DNA from: Segetibacter sp.
GTDB lineage: Bacteria > Bacteroidota > Bacteroidia > Chitinophagales > Chitinophagaceae
Length of the DNA: 15,299 nt
Assembly: GCA_030146445.1 (NCBI GenBank)
Contig: JASLBT010000068.1
Coordinates: 1 to 15,299 of the forward strand
Direction of reading: 5' to 3'
The notes under the pieces were generated by a model, which saw nothing but the letters and a program-made list of their open reading frames with translations, did no database searches and was not told the origin of the DNA. Every line of letters begins with the position of its first letter. Position 1 is the first letter of the stretch. Of the stretch, positions 7,457-14,617 are shown piece after piece. Made by a program: the position numbers and the translations under genes.

Positions 7457-7905
7457 TCTCGTATATTTATTTCTGAAAATTTTTGATACCTTGATTGCCT
7501 TAACCCCTCACGCTAAAACAGCATCGGCCTGACATGTTCCGCCACCCAGGCAGGCAATTTAAAACTGTATTCATCACATTGAACCCACCCCTTTGCGAAG
7601 GCTTATCAGCAGTCGCGCTGCAACTCCGGGTCGACCCGTACTACAGGGAATGAACCCAGGTTTGACTACAATGATACCAATAATGCAAGGCCATGGCAAT
7701 TAATTTTTTACGTTGAAAACTATAGATTGAGAGCTGTATCGAAAGCGGACACTTTTTGTCGTGCTAGCGAACACATGCTCCAGCACAATAGCCCTAATAC
7801 GCTGTCAATCAGCAAGCTGAAGACTGGCACATTATTCATAACCATAGTATGCTGACATAAAAAGGCGCAAGACGGCGTCCTTCATCACGAACAAAAATTT
7901 ATCAG
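7457..7905. promoter_or_regulatory. Divergent control region between the two-component pair and the efflux operon
   Basis: This 449-bp spacer must hold both promoters. It contains a perfect 12-bp palindrome (7627-7638), a short dyad TCAGC-AA-GCTGA (7809-7820), and TGGCAC at 7825-7830. TGGCAC matches the -24 half of a sigma-54 promoter, but the -12 half is not conserved (bases AT where GC is expected). No exact TAnnTTTG element was found for either direction. A 39-codon ATG frame at 7534-7653 is present but unrecognised. Its role as a control region is inferred from layout. Confidence 0.5.
7627..7638. promoter_or_regulatory. Perfect palindrome, candidate activator-binding site
   Basis: CGGGTCGACCCG is a perfect 12-bp palindrome. 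It lies about 270 bp before the adaptor start codon, 170 bp before the response-regulator start codon, and about 190 bp from the TGGCAC half-site. These distances would suit an upstream site for a dimeric NtrC-type regulator, but a single GC-rich palindrome could also be chance. Confidence 0.3.
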
Positions 7906-9162
7906 GTGGACCGGCAAATACAAAAAAAGAAGTGGAGCAGGAAAAGGATCCTTACCATCGTTGGCATAGTCGCCATTGTCGCACTGATTACATTTAGTTT
8001 CGTAATGACCTCTGGCAAGAGCAGGCTTAATGTAGATACAGAACGGATCACCGTATCCGAGATCTCAAAAGGTTCGTTCCAGGAATTTATTCCCGTGAAT
8101 GGTGTCGTATTACCGGTGACGACCATCTACCTCGATGCCGTTGAAGGTGGTAGGGTTGAAGAAAAATTTGTCGAAGATGGTGCTATGATGGTTAAGGGTC
8201 AACCCATACTCAGGCTGGCAAATACCGATCTCGAACTGAGCCTTTCAAACCAGGAAACAGCCGTCTTCAATGTACTTACTCAAATGCAGGACACCCGAAA
8301 TAATGCCGATCAAAACACCATCAGGCAATTGAACCAGATGGCCGACGTGGAAAATGCGCTGGTGGAAGCAGAACGTATTTACAAACTGAATAAACACCTC
8401 TACGAAGAAAAGGCAATCGGCTTGCAGGAATTCAAAGCATCAGAGAACAACTACACCTATCAGCAACGTCGTAAAAAGCTCACCCAGGAAACACTTGATA
8501 AAGACGCAACAGGAAGTAAAATGCAGATACGTCAGGCCAGGGAATCGTATTCGCGTATGCAAAATGCACTTGCACTGATGAGGAGAAAAGTTGGCGACCT
8601 GATTGTTCGGGCGCCGGTTGACGGTCAGCTTACGTCGCTTGATGCTGAGATCGGCCAATCGAAGAATAAAGGCGAACGCCTCGGGCAATTGGACGTCACC
8701 AGCGGATTTAAAATACGTGCCGATATCGATGAACATTATATTTCACGCATATTCACCGGCTTATTGGGCGAGTTTACGCTCGGCAGCAAAACGTATAAAT
8801 TGAAGATCACGAAAGTATACACCCAGGTAACAGCCGGGCGGTTCCAGGTTGACATGGCTTTTACCGATGCTGTTCCTTCAGGCATTCGACGTGGACAAAC
8901 ACTGCAGATACGCCTGGCGCTTGGCGATGAAACGCAGGCAGTATTGCTTGCGAAAGGTGGTTTCTTCCAGCAAACAGGCGGCAACTGGATCTTTAAGGTT
9001 TCTGATAATGGCGACATTGCCTACAAGACCGACATCCAGCTTGGCAGGCAAAACCCCGACTATTACGAGGTGATCAGCGGACTTAAACCGGGTGATAAAG
9101 TTGTCACCTCCAGCTACGAAAACTATGGCAACATGCAGGAACTGGTACTTAAAAAGCCATAA
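7906..9162 (+). CDS. Periplasmic adaptor (membrane-fusion) subunit of a MacA/HlyD-type efflux system
   Basis: This protein should bridge an inner-membrane transporter and the TolC-like outer-membrane channel. It has 418 residues. A basic N-terminus (KKKWSRKR) precedes one transmembrane segment (about 15-34). The first half-lipoyl segment (about 74-106), a long Gln/Glu/Lys-rich coiled coil (about 107-225), the second half-lipoyl segment RAPVDGQLTSLDAEIGQSK (235-253), and beta-barrel and membrane-proximal domains to the end follow, including KPGDKVVTSSYENYG near the C-terminus. The start is GTG at 7906; no better ATG precedes it in frame, and it gives the expected cytoplasmic basic tail. It is the first gene of the plus-strand operon and is 45 bp from the small ORF that follows. 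With ABC ATPases downstream, a MacA-like role fits better than an RND-pump role. Confidence 0.93.
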   Translation: MDRQIQKKKWSRKRILTIVGIVAIVALITFSFVMTSGKSRLNVDTERITVSEISKGSFQEFIPVNGVVLPVTTIYLDAVEGGRVEEKFVEDGAMMVKGQPILRLANTDLELSLSNQETAVFNVLTQMQDTRNNADQNTIRQLNQMADVENALVEAERIYKLNKHLYEEKAIGLQEFKASENNYTYQQRRKKLTQETLDKDATGSKMQIRQARESYSRMQNALALMRRKVGDLIVRAPVDGQLTSLDAEIGQSKNKGERLGQLDVTSGFKIRADIDEHYISRIFTGLLGEFTLGSKTYKLKITKVYTQVTAGRFQVDMAFTDAVPSGIRRGQTLQIRLALGDETQAVLLAKGGFFQQTGGNWIFKVSDNGDIAYKTDIQLGRQNPDYYEVISGLKPGDKVVTSSYENYGNMQELVLKKP

Positions 9163-9207
9163 TGTACCAAACGGCCGTAACATACTCACAACCTTTAAGC
9201 TATCGTC

Positions 9208-9399
9208 ATGAAAAAAACTCTACCCCTCATAATACTCATCGTCTGCTGCGTTGGTGCCTGGCAGATCACCGATGTAAAAAACGCCAGTTGCAAATACCGG
9301 AAAAGCGTAGCTGAGGCCGTGAGTAAAGATGTTCGCGTGCCCGCAGTACCGGTGGTGTTTCATCCACTTCGCTTATTAAACCAAACCTTTTACCAGTAA
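9208..9399 (+). CDS. Small signal-peptide-like protein in the efflux operon (hypothetical)
   Basis: A 63-residue ORF with an ATG start. It begins MKKTLPLIILIVCCVGAWQI, a good secretion or membrane-anchor sequence. A polar, basic mid-part and a hydrophobic PAVPVVFHPLRLL stretch follow. It could be a single-span small protein, a secreted peptide, or a lipoprotein via the paired cysteines at 13-14. It lies 45 bp after the adaptor gene and 30 bp before ABC ATPase 1, so it would share their transcript. I recognise no family. A non-coding linker that happens to be open is the main alternative; the operon spacing and the clear signal-like start favour a real gene. Confidence 0.5.
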   Translation: MKKTLPLIILIVCCVGAWQITDVKNASCKYRKSVAEAVSKDVRVPAVPVVFHPLRLLNQTFYQ

Positions 9400-9429
9400 A
9401 TTAGCAAAGCTCTTTAAAAAATTTACTAC

Positions 9430-10107
9430 ATGATCAGCATCAAAGAACTTGAAAAAGTCTACCGGACCGAAGACGTTGAAACTGTTGCCTTGAATAAACT
9501 CACGTTTGAGGTAAAAGAGGGAGAATTTGTGGCGGTGATGGGACCATCGGGCTGCGGTAAGTCTACCCTGCTCAACATCGTTGGACTACTCGACGATCCC
9601 GACAATGGCAGCTTTCTTTTTAACGGTATCGAGGTATCGCATTACAATGAACGCAAGAGGGCTGACTTGCGAAAAAGGAACATTGGATTTGTTTTCCAAA
9701 GCTTCAACCTCATCGATGAACTCACCGTTTTTGAGAACGTGGAACTTCCGCTGATTTACCTCGGGGTTAAAACAGATGAAAGAAAAAAAAGGGTCGAAAG
9801 CGTGCTCGACAAGATGCAGATCATGCATCGCCGGAATCATTATCCTCAACAACTTTCGGGTGGACAGCAGCAGCGCGTAGCGGTTGCCAGGGCTGTGGTC
9901 AATAATCCAAAACTTATTCTCGCCGATGAGCCTACGGGTAACCTCGACTCCGCAAATGGCAATGAGGTAATGGCCCTGCTAACTGATCTGAATGAACACG
10001 GCACAACCATCATAATGGTTACTCACTCAGAGCACGATGCACGCTACAGTCACCGCATCATAAGGATGCTCGATGGACAAACAGTTACAGAAAATATCCT
10101 CATGTAG
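9430..10107 (+). CDS. ABC transporter ATPase 1 (MacB/LolD type)
   Basis: The nucleotide-binding subunit of an ABC exporter, in the cytoplasm. It has 225 residues, the usual length for a stand-alone LolD/FtsE/MacB-like ATPase. All motifs are canonical: Walker A GPSGCGKST (38-46), Q-loop Q90, signature LSGGQQQR (142-149), Walker B LILADEP with catalytic E167, D-loop GNLDS with D173, and H-loop H199. Such proteins normally pair with FtsX/MacB-type permeases, and the gene for the permease usually follows directly. Here it does not: 271 bp of apparently non-coding sequence separates it from a second ATPase. The ATG at 9430 gives the standard MISIKELEKVY opening. Confidence 0.95.
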   Translation: MISIKELEKVYRTEDVETVALNKLTFEVKEGEFVAVMGPSGCGKSTLLNIVGLLDDPDNGSFLFNGIEVSHYNERKRADLRKRNIGFVFQSFNLIDELTVFENVELPLIYLGVKTDERKKRVESVLDKMQIMHRRNHYPQQLSGGQQQRVAVARAVVNNPKLILADEPTGNLDSANGNEVMALLTDLNEHGTTIIMVTHSEHDARYSHRIIRMLDGQTVTENILM

Positions 10108-10378
10108 CGGGAAAGCTGCACGAAACCGGTCACACAACAAGCCCGCGTTGTTCACCCAATACCTATCGGATCTGTGACGATCAATCCTGCTGCGGATTTT
10201 AAAGGCTGGTATTCAAAACCCGGAAAAGCAGTTAAGAACAGAATAATAAATGGCGTCTAAACAGAACCACCTTTCAATAGCGGCACGTCATGGCTGGAAG
10301 ACGACAGCACAGATCAGGTAGAAATTTTTCATGCAACATCATGGCATTTACAACACACAAATCGCACGACTTCAAATT
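10108..10378 (+). other. Gap between the two ATPases, possibly a gene remnant
   Basis: The 271 bp after ATPase 1 contains no complete gene. In the same frame as ATPase 1 it reads on past the TAG with 50 open codons to a TAA at 10258-10260, then stays open again for about 40 codons to a TGA inside the ATPase 2 start. Segments such as NPAADFKGWYSKPGKAVKN and NSGTSWLEDDSTDQVEIFH look protein-like, but I recognise no family. It may be the eroded remains of a gene, for instance a lost permease, or an open frame by chance. There is no obvious promoter or terminator in it. Confidence 0.3.
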
Positions 10379-11053
10379 ATGATTGAACTACAACATTTAT
10401 CTAAATGGCATATGCAGGCCGGCCGGCCAAACTTTGTGTTGAAAGACGTCAACCTCAAGGTTGCTGAAGGCGAATTTATTTCCATCATGGGACCTTCAGG
10501 TTCCGGCAAGTCCACTTTGTTAAATATCATCGGCATGCTCGATGAACCATCAGAAGGTGAATACCTTTTTATGAATGAGTCAGTTGCCAAATTAAAAGAA
10601 AAGCAACGGTCGCAGTTGTATAAACGCTATATCGGTTTTGTTTTCCAGGCCTATCACCTGATTGATGAACTGACCGTTTATGAAAATATTGAAACGCCTT
10701 TGCTCTACCAGGACGTGAAGGGATCAGAGCGTAAGGCTATGGTTGCCGACATGCTTGACCGGTTCCAGATCGTGGGGAAAAAAGACCTTTATCCATCACA
10801 GTTATCCGGCGGGCAACAGCAGCTGGTAGGGATTGCCAGAGCGTTGATTGCAAAACCAAAACTGATACTTGCTGATGAACCAACAGGCAACCTTAACTCA
10901 AAGCAGGGAGAGGAGATCATGGAACTGTTTACGCAAGTCAACCAGGAAGGCGTAACAGTCATCCAGGTCACCCATTCAGAAAAAAATGCGGCGTACGGCT
11001 CGCGGATCATACAATTGCTGGACGGAAGAATTGAACATGCCTCGTACGCTTAA
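10379..11053 (+). CDS. ABC transporter ATPase 2 (MacB/LolD type) with variant signature and D-loop
   Basis: A second nucleotide-binding subunit, 224 residues from the ATG at 10379, collinear with ATPase 1 almost residue for residue. Walker A GPSGSGKST (38-46), Q90, Walker B LILADEP with E167, and H199 are intact. Two conserved spots differ: the signature ends LSGGQQQL (L149 in place of Arg), and the D-loop reads GNLNS (N173 in place of Asp). ATP binding should be kept, while hydrolysis or coupling could be altered. An upstream ATG at 10331 would add 16 unrelated residues; MIELQHLSKW aligns with the start of ATPase 1, so 10379 is preferred. The TolC gene follows after 10 bp. No permease gene is adjacent. 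Confidence 0.93.
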   Translation: MIELQHLSKWHMQAGRPNFVLKDVNLKVAEGEFISIMGPSGSGKSTLLNIIGMLDEPSEGEYLFMNESVAKLKEKQRSQLYKRYIGFVFQAYHLIDELTVYENIETPLLYQDVKGSERKAMVADMLDRFQIVGKKDLYPSQLSGGQQQLVGIARALIAKPKLILADEPTGNLNSKQGEEIMELFTQVNQEGVTVIQVTHSEKNAAYGSRIIQLLDGRIEHASYA

Positions 11054-11063
11054 AAAGATAGAA

Positions 11064-12500
11064 ATGCAATTACTCTACAGGATAACGGTTTGGCTACTGA
11101 TTACCGCGCCTACGATAGCTTATGCGCAGGACAGCACCGTGCACAGGATTACTTTAAAACAAAGCGTCGAAAAAGCACTGGCAAATAACCTCCAGGTTCA
11201 ACAAAGCAAACTTCAGAATGAAACTTCCACCGTACAACTCAAACAGGCAAAGGCGAATGCTTTCCCCGACCTGTTTAGCAATCTCGGGCATGGGCTAAAC
11301 CAGGGCAGAAGTATTGACCCTTTTACCAATAGCTATATCAATCAACAGGTGTCGTATGCAAGCTATAACCTGAGCTCTTCTGTTATCCTTTTCAACGGCT
11401 TCCAACTAAAAAATGCAATCAGGCTTAGCTCATTCAATAACCAGGCGGCAGCGATGGACATACAGCAGACAAAAGACAACGTAATGCTTAACGTCATCCT
11501 TGCTTATGTGCAAATGCTCAACAATGCGGAACAAGTGATACAGGCGCGTAACCAGGAAGCAGTAACGCGCAAACAGATGGAGCGGCTTGAAACGCTGAAT
11601 AATGCAGGTGCAATTACACCGGTATTGCTGTACGATCTGAAAGGGCAATTGGCTAACGATGAGCTCGCCATTGTAAACAGTGCCAATGAACTCAATGCGG
11701 CAAGGCTGACCCTTTGCCAGCTGATGAATATACCATACGATAAAGACCTGCAGGTACAACCTTTTACGACGATTAATGAAGAATTGGTTTACGACAATGA
11801 TGTACCCGCACGGGTGTACGAAGCCGCTGAAAAACAGCTGGCGTTGATCAAAGCTGCCGAATACCGCAAACGTAGTGCATTGGCTAATATCAGGATTGCA
11901 AAAGGAAGTTTTCTGCCAACCGTTGCACTTAGTGGTTCTATTAATACCAATTATTCGAATGCTGCAAGACGCGATATTCCGCTGGGTATTATAGATGTTG
12001 CAACAGGCGACTATATCAACGTAAATGGAAGCAAAGTTCCCGTGATGACACAACGGACCAATTTTGACATTCGCAAGATCCCTTATACCGACCAGTTTAA
12101 AAACAACTACAGTACTTCGTTATACCTGAGTGTTCGTGTACCGATACTCAATGGTTTTCGTGCACGCAACCGGCTATCGCTCGCAAAGATTGACCTTGCG
12201 AATGCTTCCGTCGTGGAACAGGCCACGCGCACACAATTGAACCAGCAGGTTGAACAGGCTTTTTTCCAGTTAAACGCGGCAAGAGAACGCTACAAAACAT
12301 TGCAACGCCAGGTTGAAGATTTCAATGAGTCGTTTCGTATCGCAGAAGTAAGGTTTAATGCGGGCGTTCTTACACAGGTGGATTACCTGATTGCAAAAAA
12401 CAACGTCGACAGGTCGAAGATCAACCTGATATCGGCAAAATATGATTGCATATTCAGGTCGCAGATACTCGACTATTATAGGGGGAAACTCGTGCTTTGA
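11064..12500 (+). CDS. TolC-family outer-membrane efflux protein
   Basis: This protein should form the trimeric outer-membrane and periplasmic channel for the adaptor and ABC ATPases upstream. It has 478 residues from the ATG at 11064. MQLLYRITVWLLITAPTIAY and AQ form a Sec signal peptide with cleavage after AYA. Two outer-membrane efflux repeats follow (about 28-220 and 270-470), with long heptad-like helices and the typical LTLKQSVEKAL-like opening (ITLKQSVEKALANN). The second repeat ends with RFNAGVLTQVDYLIAKNN, a family hallmark. An alternative ATG at 11037 would overlap ATPase 2 by 17 bp and add nine residues; both give a workable signal. It is the last gene of the operon and is followed by a terminator. 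Confidence 0.94.
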   Translation: MQLLYRITVWLLITAPTIAYAQDSTVHRITLKQSVEKALANNLQVQQSKLQNETSTVQLKQAKANAFPDLFSNLGHGLNQGRSIDPFTNSYINQQVSYASYNLSSSVILFNGFQLKNAIRLSSFNNQAAAMDIQQTKDNVMLNVILAYVQMLNNAEQVIQARNQEAVTRKQMERLETLNNAGAITPVLLYDLKGQLANDELAIVNSANELNAARLTLCQLMNIPYDKDLQVQPFTTINEELVYDNDVPARVYEAAEKQLALIKAAEYRKRSALANIRIAKGSFLPTVALSGSINTNYSNAARRDIPLGIIDVATGDYINVNGSKVPVMTQRTNFDIRKIPYTDQFKNNYSTSLYLSVRVPILNGFRARNRLSLAKIDLANASVVEQATRTQLNQQVEQAFFQLNAARERYKTLQRQVEDFNESFRIAEVRFNAGVLTQVDYLIAKNNVDRSKINLISAKYDCIFRSQILDYYRGKLVL

Positions 12501-12516
12501 TCACCACAAAAAAAAA

Positions 12517-12545
12517 GGGCCAGGATAGAAATCCAGCCCCGTTTT
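12517..12545. terminator. Probable bidirectional intrinsic terminator
   Basis: An imperfect hairpin runs from GGGC at 12517 through GGAT-AGAA-ATCC (12523-12534) to GCCCC at 12540. TTTT follows at 12542-12545 on the plus strand. On the minus strand the stem is followed by nine T residues (A-run 12508-12516). It would end the efflux operon from the left and transcripts from the GH28 gene from the right. Confidence 0.65.
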
Positions 12546-12566
12546 AATCCAATATTCTATGAAAAA

Positions 12567-12588
12567 CCACTAGTATAGACGTTAGTGG
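12567..12588. repeat. Small inverted repeat
   Basis: CCACTA at 12567-12572 and TAGTGG at 12583-12588 form a perfect 6-bp stem with a 10-base loop. It is just past the terminator. It is short enough to be chance or a minor RNA fold. Confidence 0.3.
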
Positions 12589-12631
12589 AAAACAAAGGGT
12601 TGCAAAAGAAAACATATAAGTTTTCACCTTG

Positions 12632-12717
12632 CCTTATACGAAGCAAATTTGCTCAACTATCGCGCGCAGGAACACAGAGCTATGAAGAAGACGGCGTTGA
12701 TGCTTCCCGTATAAGGG
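12632..12717. repeat. Long-loop inverted repeat in the TolC/GH28 spacer
   Basis: CCTTATACG at 12632-12640 is the perfect reverse complement of CGTATAAGG at 12709-12717 when read with its neighbour bases, and the pairing goes on with AAGC (12641-12644) against GCTT (12702-12705) across a 2-base bulge. The left side runs into a perfect 12-bp palindrome AGCAAATTTGCT (12642-12653). A further hairpin, GCTC and ATC against GAT and GAGC, lies at about 12727-12745. The remainder of the spacer to 12947 holds no gene that I can support. Confidence 0.45.
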
Positions 12718-12947
12718 GCGCCGTGAGCTCGATCACGCCGATGAGCACAGATATAGTCTGAAGATCTAGTGATTTGTTTTAGAGAACCAAGCCCACAGCT
12801 TACGTGGATGAACACAGTTGTTTTTTGAAACATCTAACGGCATTTTGTTGCCTCAGAAAAACGATCCGGAACAACTTCTATTACAGGTATTCATCTGTGC
12901 CATTCTGTGGTATTGTGAGCCACTCCCCTTTTAGAGTGAGCAAACAA

Positions 12948-14540
12948 TCAAAAACTGGTTGTTGTCATTTTCGGAATGCTCCGCGACGTAATTCCCTCCA
13001 CTTTGTCGGCCGCGAAACTCTGTACATTTTTAAGCACGAAGCGTGATGTCTTTGTAGCCTGCTGCGCTTTAACATTAAACAGTTCTATTCCCTTTACATC
13101 ATCGAGTATAAAAGCAGGCCTGGTCTCTTTACCAAGAAAGCTGATCTCGATATTATTCATCTGGATATTGCGGGCATGCCTTACGAAGAATCCATAGGCC
13201 GGCATTACTCCAAACTTTTGTGGTTCAGGATAAGCCTTTTCATACTCAGGAACCGTGGTTTGAATTCTCGCAGCAGGAGAGTCGATCTGGCGATAATAGA
13301 TGCGAATATTATTAAATTTAACGTCCTCTATATCATGGCCGGGCAGGCCGGAAATCAGCGATGAAAAATGTGAATCCGCATTATGCACCATGATGTTGCT
13401 GATCAATACGCGTCGCAATGCACCGATCTGCATTCCTGACGGTCCGCGCATACGACCTCCAAGCCGAAGGAAAAATGGTGAGTTTACAATGTCGCGCATA
13501 GTGATGTTGCTGATGGTAATATCTTCCAGCAAAGCACCATCAACCGTCTCCAATGCGAGCCCACGGCAGTAATCAAATACACAGTTGCTGATGGTAATGT
13601 TCTTAAATCCGCCATTTGATTCGGTGCCGAATTTAATCCGGCCCGTCGGTCCTTCCTGGTCGGGCACCTGGTTAAATTCTTTCCGTTGGTAGGTTCCGTT
13701 GATAAACGTTCCGAGGTCGTAACCGCTAACCTGGCAGTTGGTGATGGTTACATTTTGCGTTGGCCTGGCCATGTTCAGCGCATAAGAGCTCTTAAGACAG
13801 ATCGCGTCGTCATAAGGAGAGTTTACCGTGCAGTTTGAGATCCGCACATTTTGGCAGCAATCGATATCCATCCCGTCGCGGTTGGTATCCATCTTCAGGT
13901 TGTCAATCGTAAGATTGTCAACACCGGTTGCAAGTATACCAAAGTGACCGCCATAGGTGATGGTGAAATCTTTAAGAATTACATTTCGGCACAACTTTAA
14001 TGCAATAGCCTTATTGGCACCTCCGGGGTACATATAGGGAGCCGCATTGATGCCTCTTCTCTCCCAGCCTTCGCTGCGGGTAAAGCCACGACTCAGTCCT
14101 TTGCCGAAAATGGTTCCGGGCCCAAGTATGGAAATGTTTTCGAGGTTCTCGCCCCAGATCAGGCTATTGTGCCAATGGCTGTGACCAAAATCCTGGAAAC
14201 TGTTACCGGCGCCGGGTTCTGGCTCATCGTACCTGCCACCGTGGGTGGAGTCTGCGGCCTGCAACACACAACCCTGGTCGAGGTAAAGAGATATGTTGCT
14301 TTGAAGGTGAATGGAATAACTGATATAAGTTCCGGCTGGAAAAAACACCGTTCCACCACCCGTTTTTGCTGCGGCGGCAATGGCATCATTGATCGCTTTG
14401 GTATCATTGGTTTTGCCGTTTCCAACGGCACCAAACGACCTTATATTTACCAACTGCATCGGCTGCTGCGCACCACATACAACCGTAGTCACCATAAATA
14501 CCAAAACGAAAACTCCTGATTTAAACTTCATATACTCCAT
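12948..14540 (-). CDS. Secreted GH28-like parallel beta-helix glycosidase (polygalacturonase family)
   Basis: Probably cleaves galacturonic-acid or rhamnogalacturonan linkages in a pectic polysaccharide, outside the cytoplasm. It has 530 residues. A signal peptide ends near VVCGA at 20-24. The pectate-lyase-like opening VNIRSFGAVGNGKTNDTKAI (31-50) and GGGTVFFPAGTY (61-72) start a right-handed beta-helix with many repeats of the xITISNCx type. Two GH28 catalytic motifs remain: NRDGMDID (220-227, D222) and YDDAICLKS (243-251, D244-D245). The positions of the usual GHG and RIK motifs read TGR and ALE instead, so it is a divergent subgroup and the substrate is uncertain. ATG at 14531 is an equally good start. 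It lies 77 bp downstream of the GH42 gene on the same strand, suggesting joint expression. Confidence 0.85.
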   Translation of the reverse strand: MEYMKFKSGVFVLVFMVTTVVCGAQQPMQLVNIRSFGAVGNGKTNDTKAINDAIAAAAKTGGGTVFFPAGTYISYSIHLQSNISLYLDQGCVLQAADSTHGGRYDEPEPGAGNSFQDFGHSHWHNSLIWGENLENISILGPGTIFGKGLSRGFTRSEGWERRGINAAPYMYPGGANKAIALKLCRNVILKDFTITYGGHFGILATGVDNLTIDNLKMDTNRDGMDIDCCQNVRISNCTVNSPYDDAICLKSSYALNMARPTQNVTITNCQVSGYDLGTFINGTYQRKEFNQVPDQEGPTGRIKFGTESNGGFKNITISNCVFDYCRGLALETVDGALLEDITISNITMRDIVNSPFFLRLGGRMRGPSGMQIGALRRVLISNIMVHNADSHFSSLISGLPGHDIEDVKFNNIRIYYRQIDSPAARIQTTVPEYEKAYPEPQKFGVMPAYGFFVRHARNIQMNNIEISFLGKETRPAFILDDVKGIELFNVKAQQATKTSRFVLKNVQSFAADKVEGITSRSIPKMTTTSF

Positions 14541-14617
14541 TAAACGTTGTTAAAAAATTGTGCAACAAACTCCAGTCTATCCGTTCAACCCGTGCTATCC
14601 GTGTGCTATAAACCCAG
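14541..14617. other. Short spacer with TATCCGT/CCGTG words
   Basis: The 77 bp between the GH42 and GH28 genes carries TATCCGT twice and CCGTG twice within about 14578-14604. Similar degenerate words (ATCTGTG, TCTGTGG) occur at about 12893-12910 after the GH28 gene. No promoter element stands out, which fits co-transcription. Confidence 0.35.

Noticed and set aside
7527..7540. Minus-strand GG-N10-GC match upstream of the response regulator
   Set aside because: The spacing fits sigma-54, but the surrounding bases (CGGAAC and AGGC) are far from TGGCAC and TTGC; likely chance.
7825..7840. Complete sigma-54 -24/-12 promoter before the adaptor gene
   Set aside because: Only the TGGCAC half matches. 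The expected GC at 7838-7839 is AT, so it is reported only as a half-site.
11430..12053. 207-codon minus-strand ORF inside the TolC gene
   Set aside because: Fully antisense to a well-supported TolC-family gene, rich in Cys and His in the manner of a reverse-frame artefact, with no domain recognisable.
12921..12938. CACTC/GAGTG hairpin as a GH28 terminator
   Set aside because: The stem is only 5 bp and no T-run follows on the minus strand; the hairpin at 12517-12545 is the better candidate.
12804..13046. 80-codon plus-strand ORF at the 3' end of the GH28 gene
   Set aside because: It overlaps the GH28 gene antisense by about 100 bp, has no recognisable features and has composition typical of a shadow frame.
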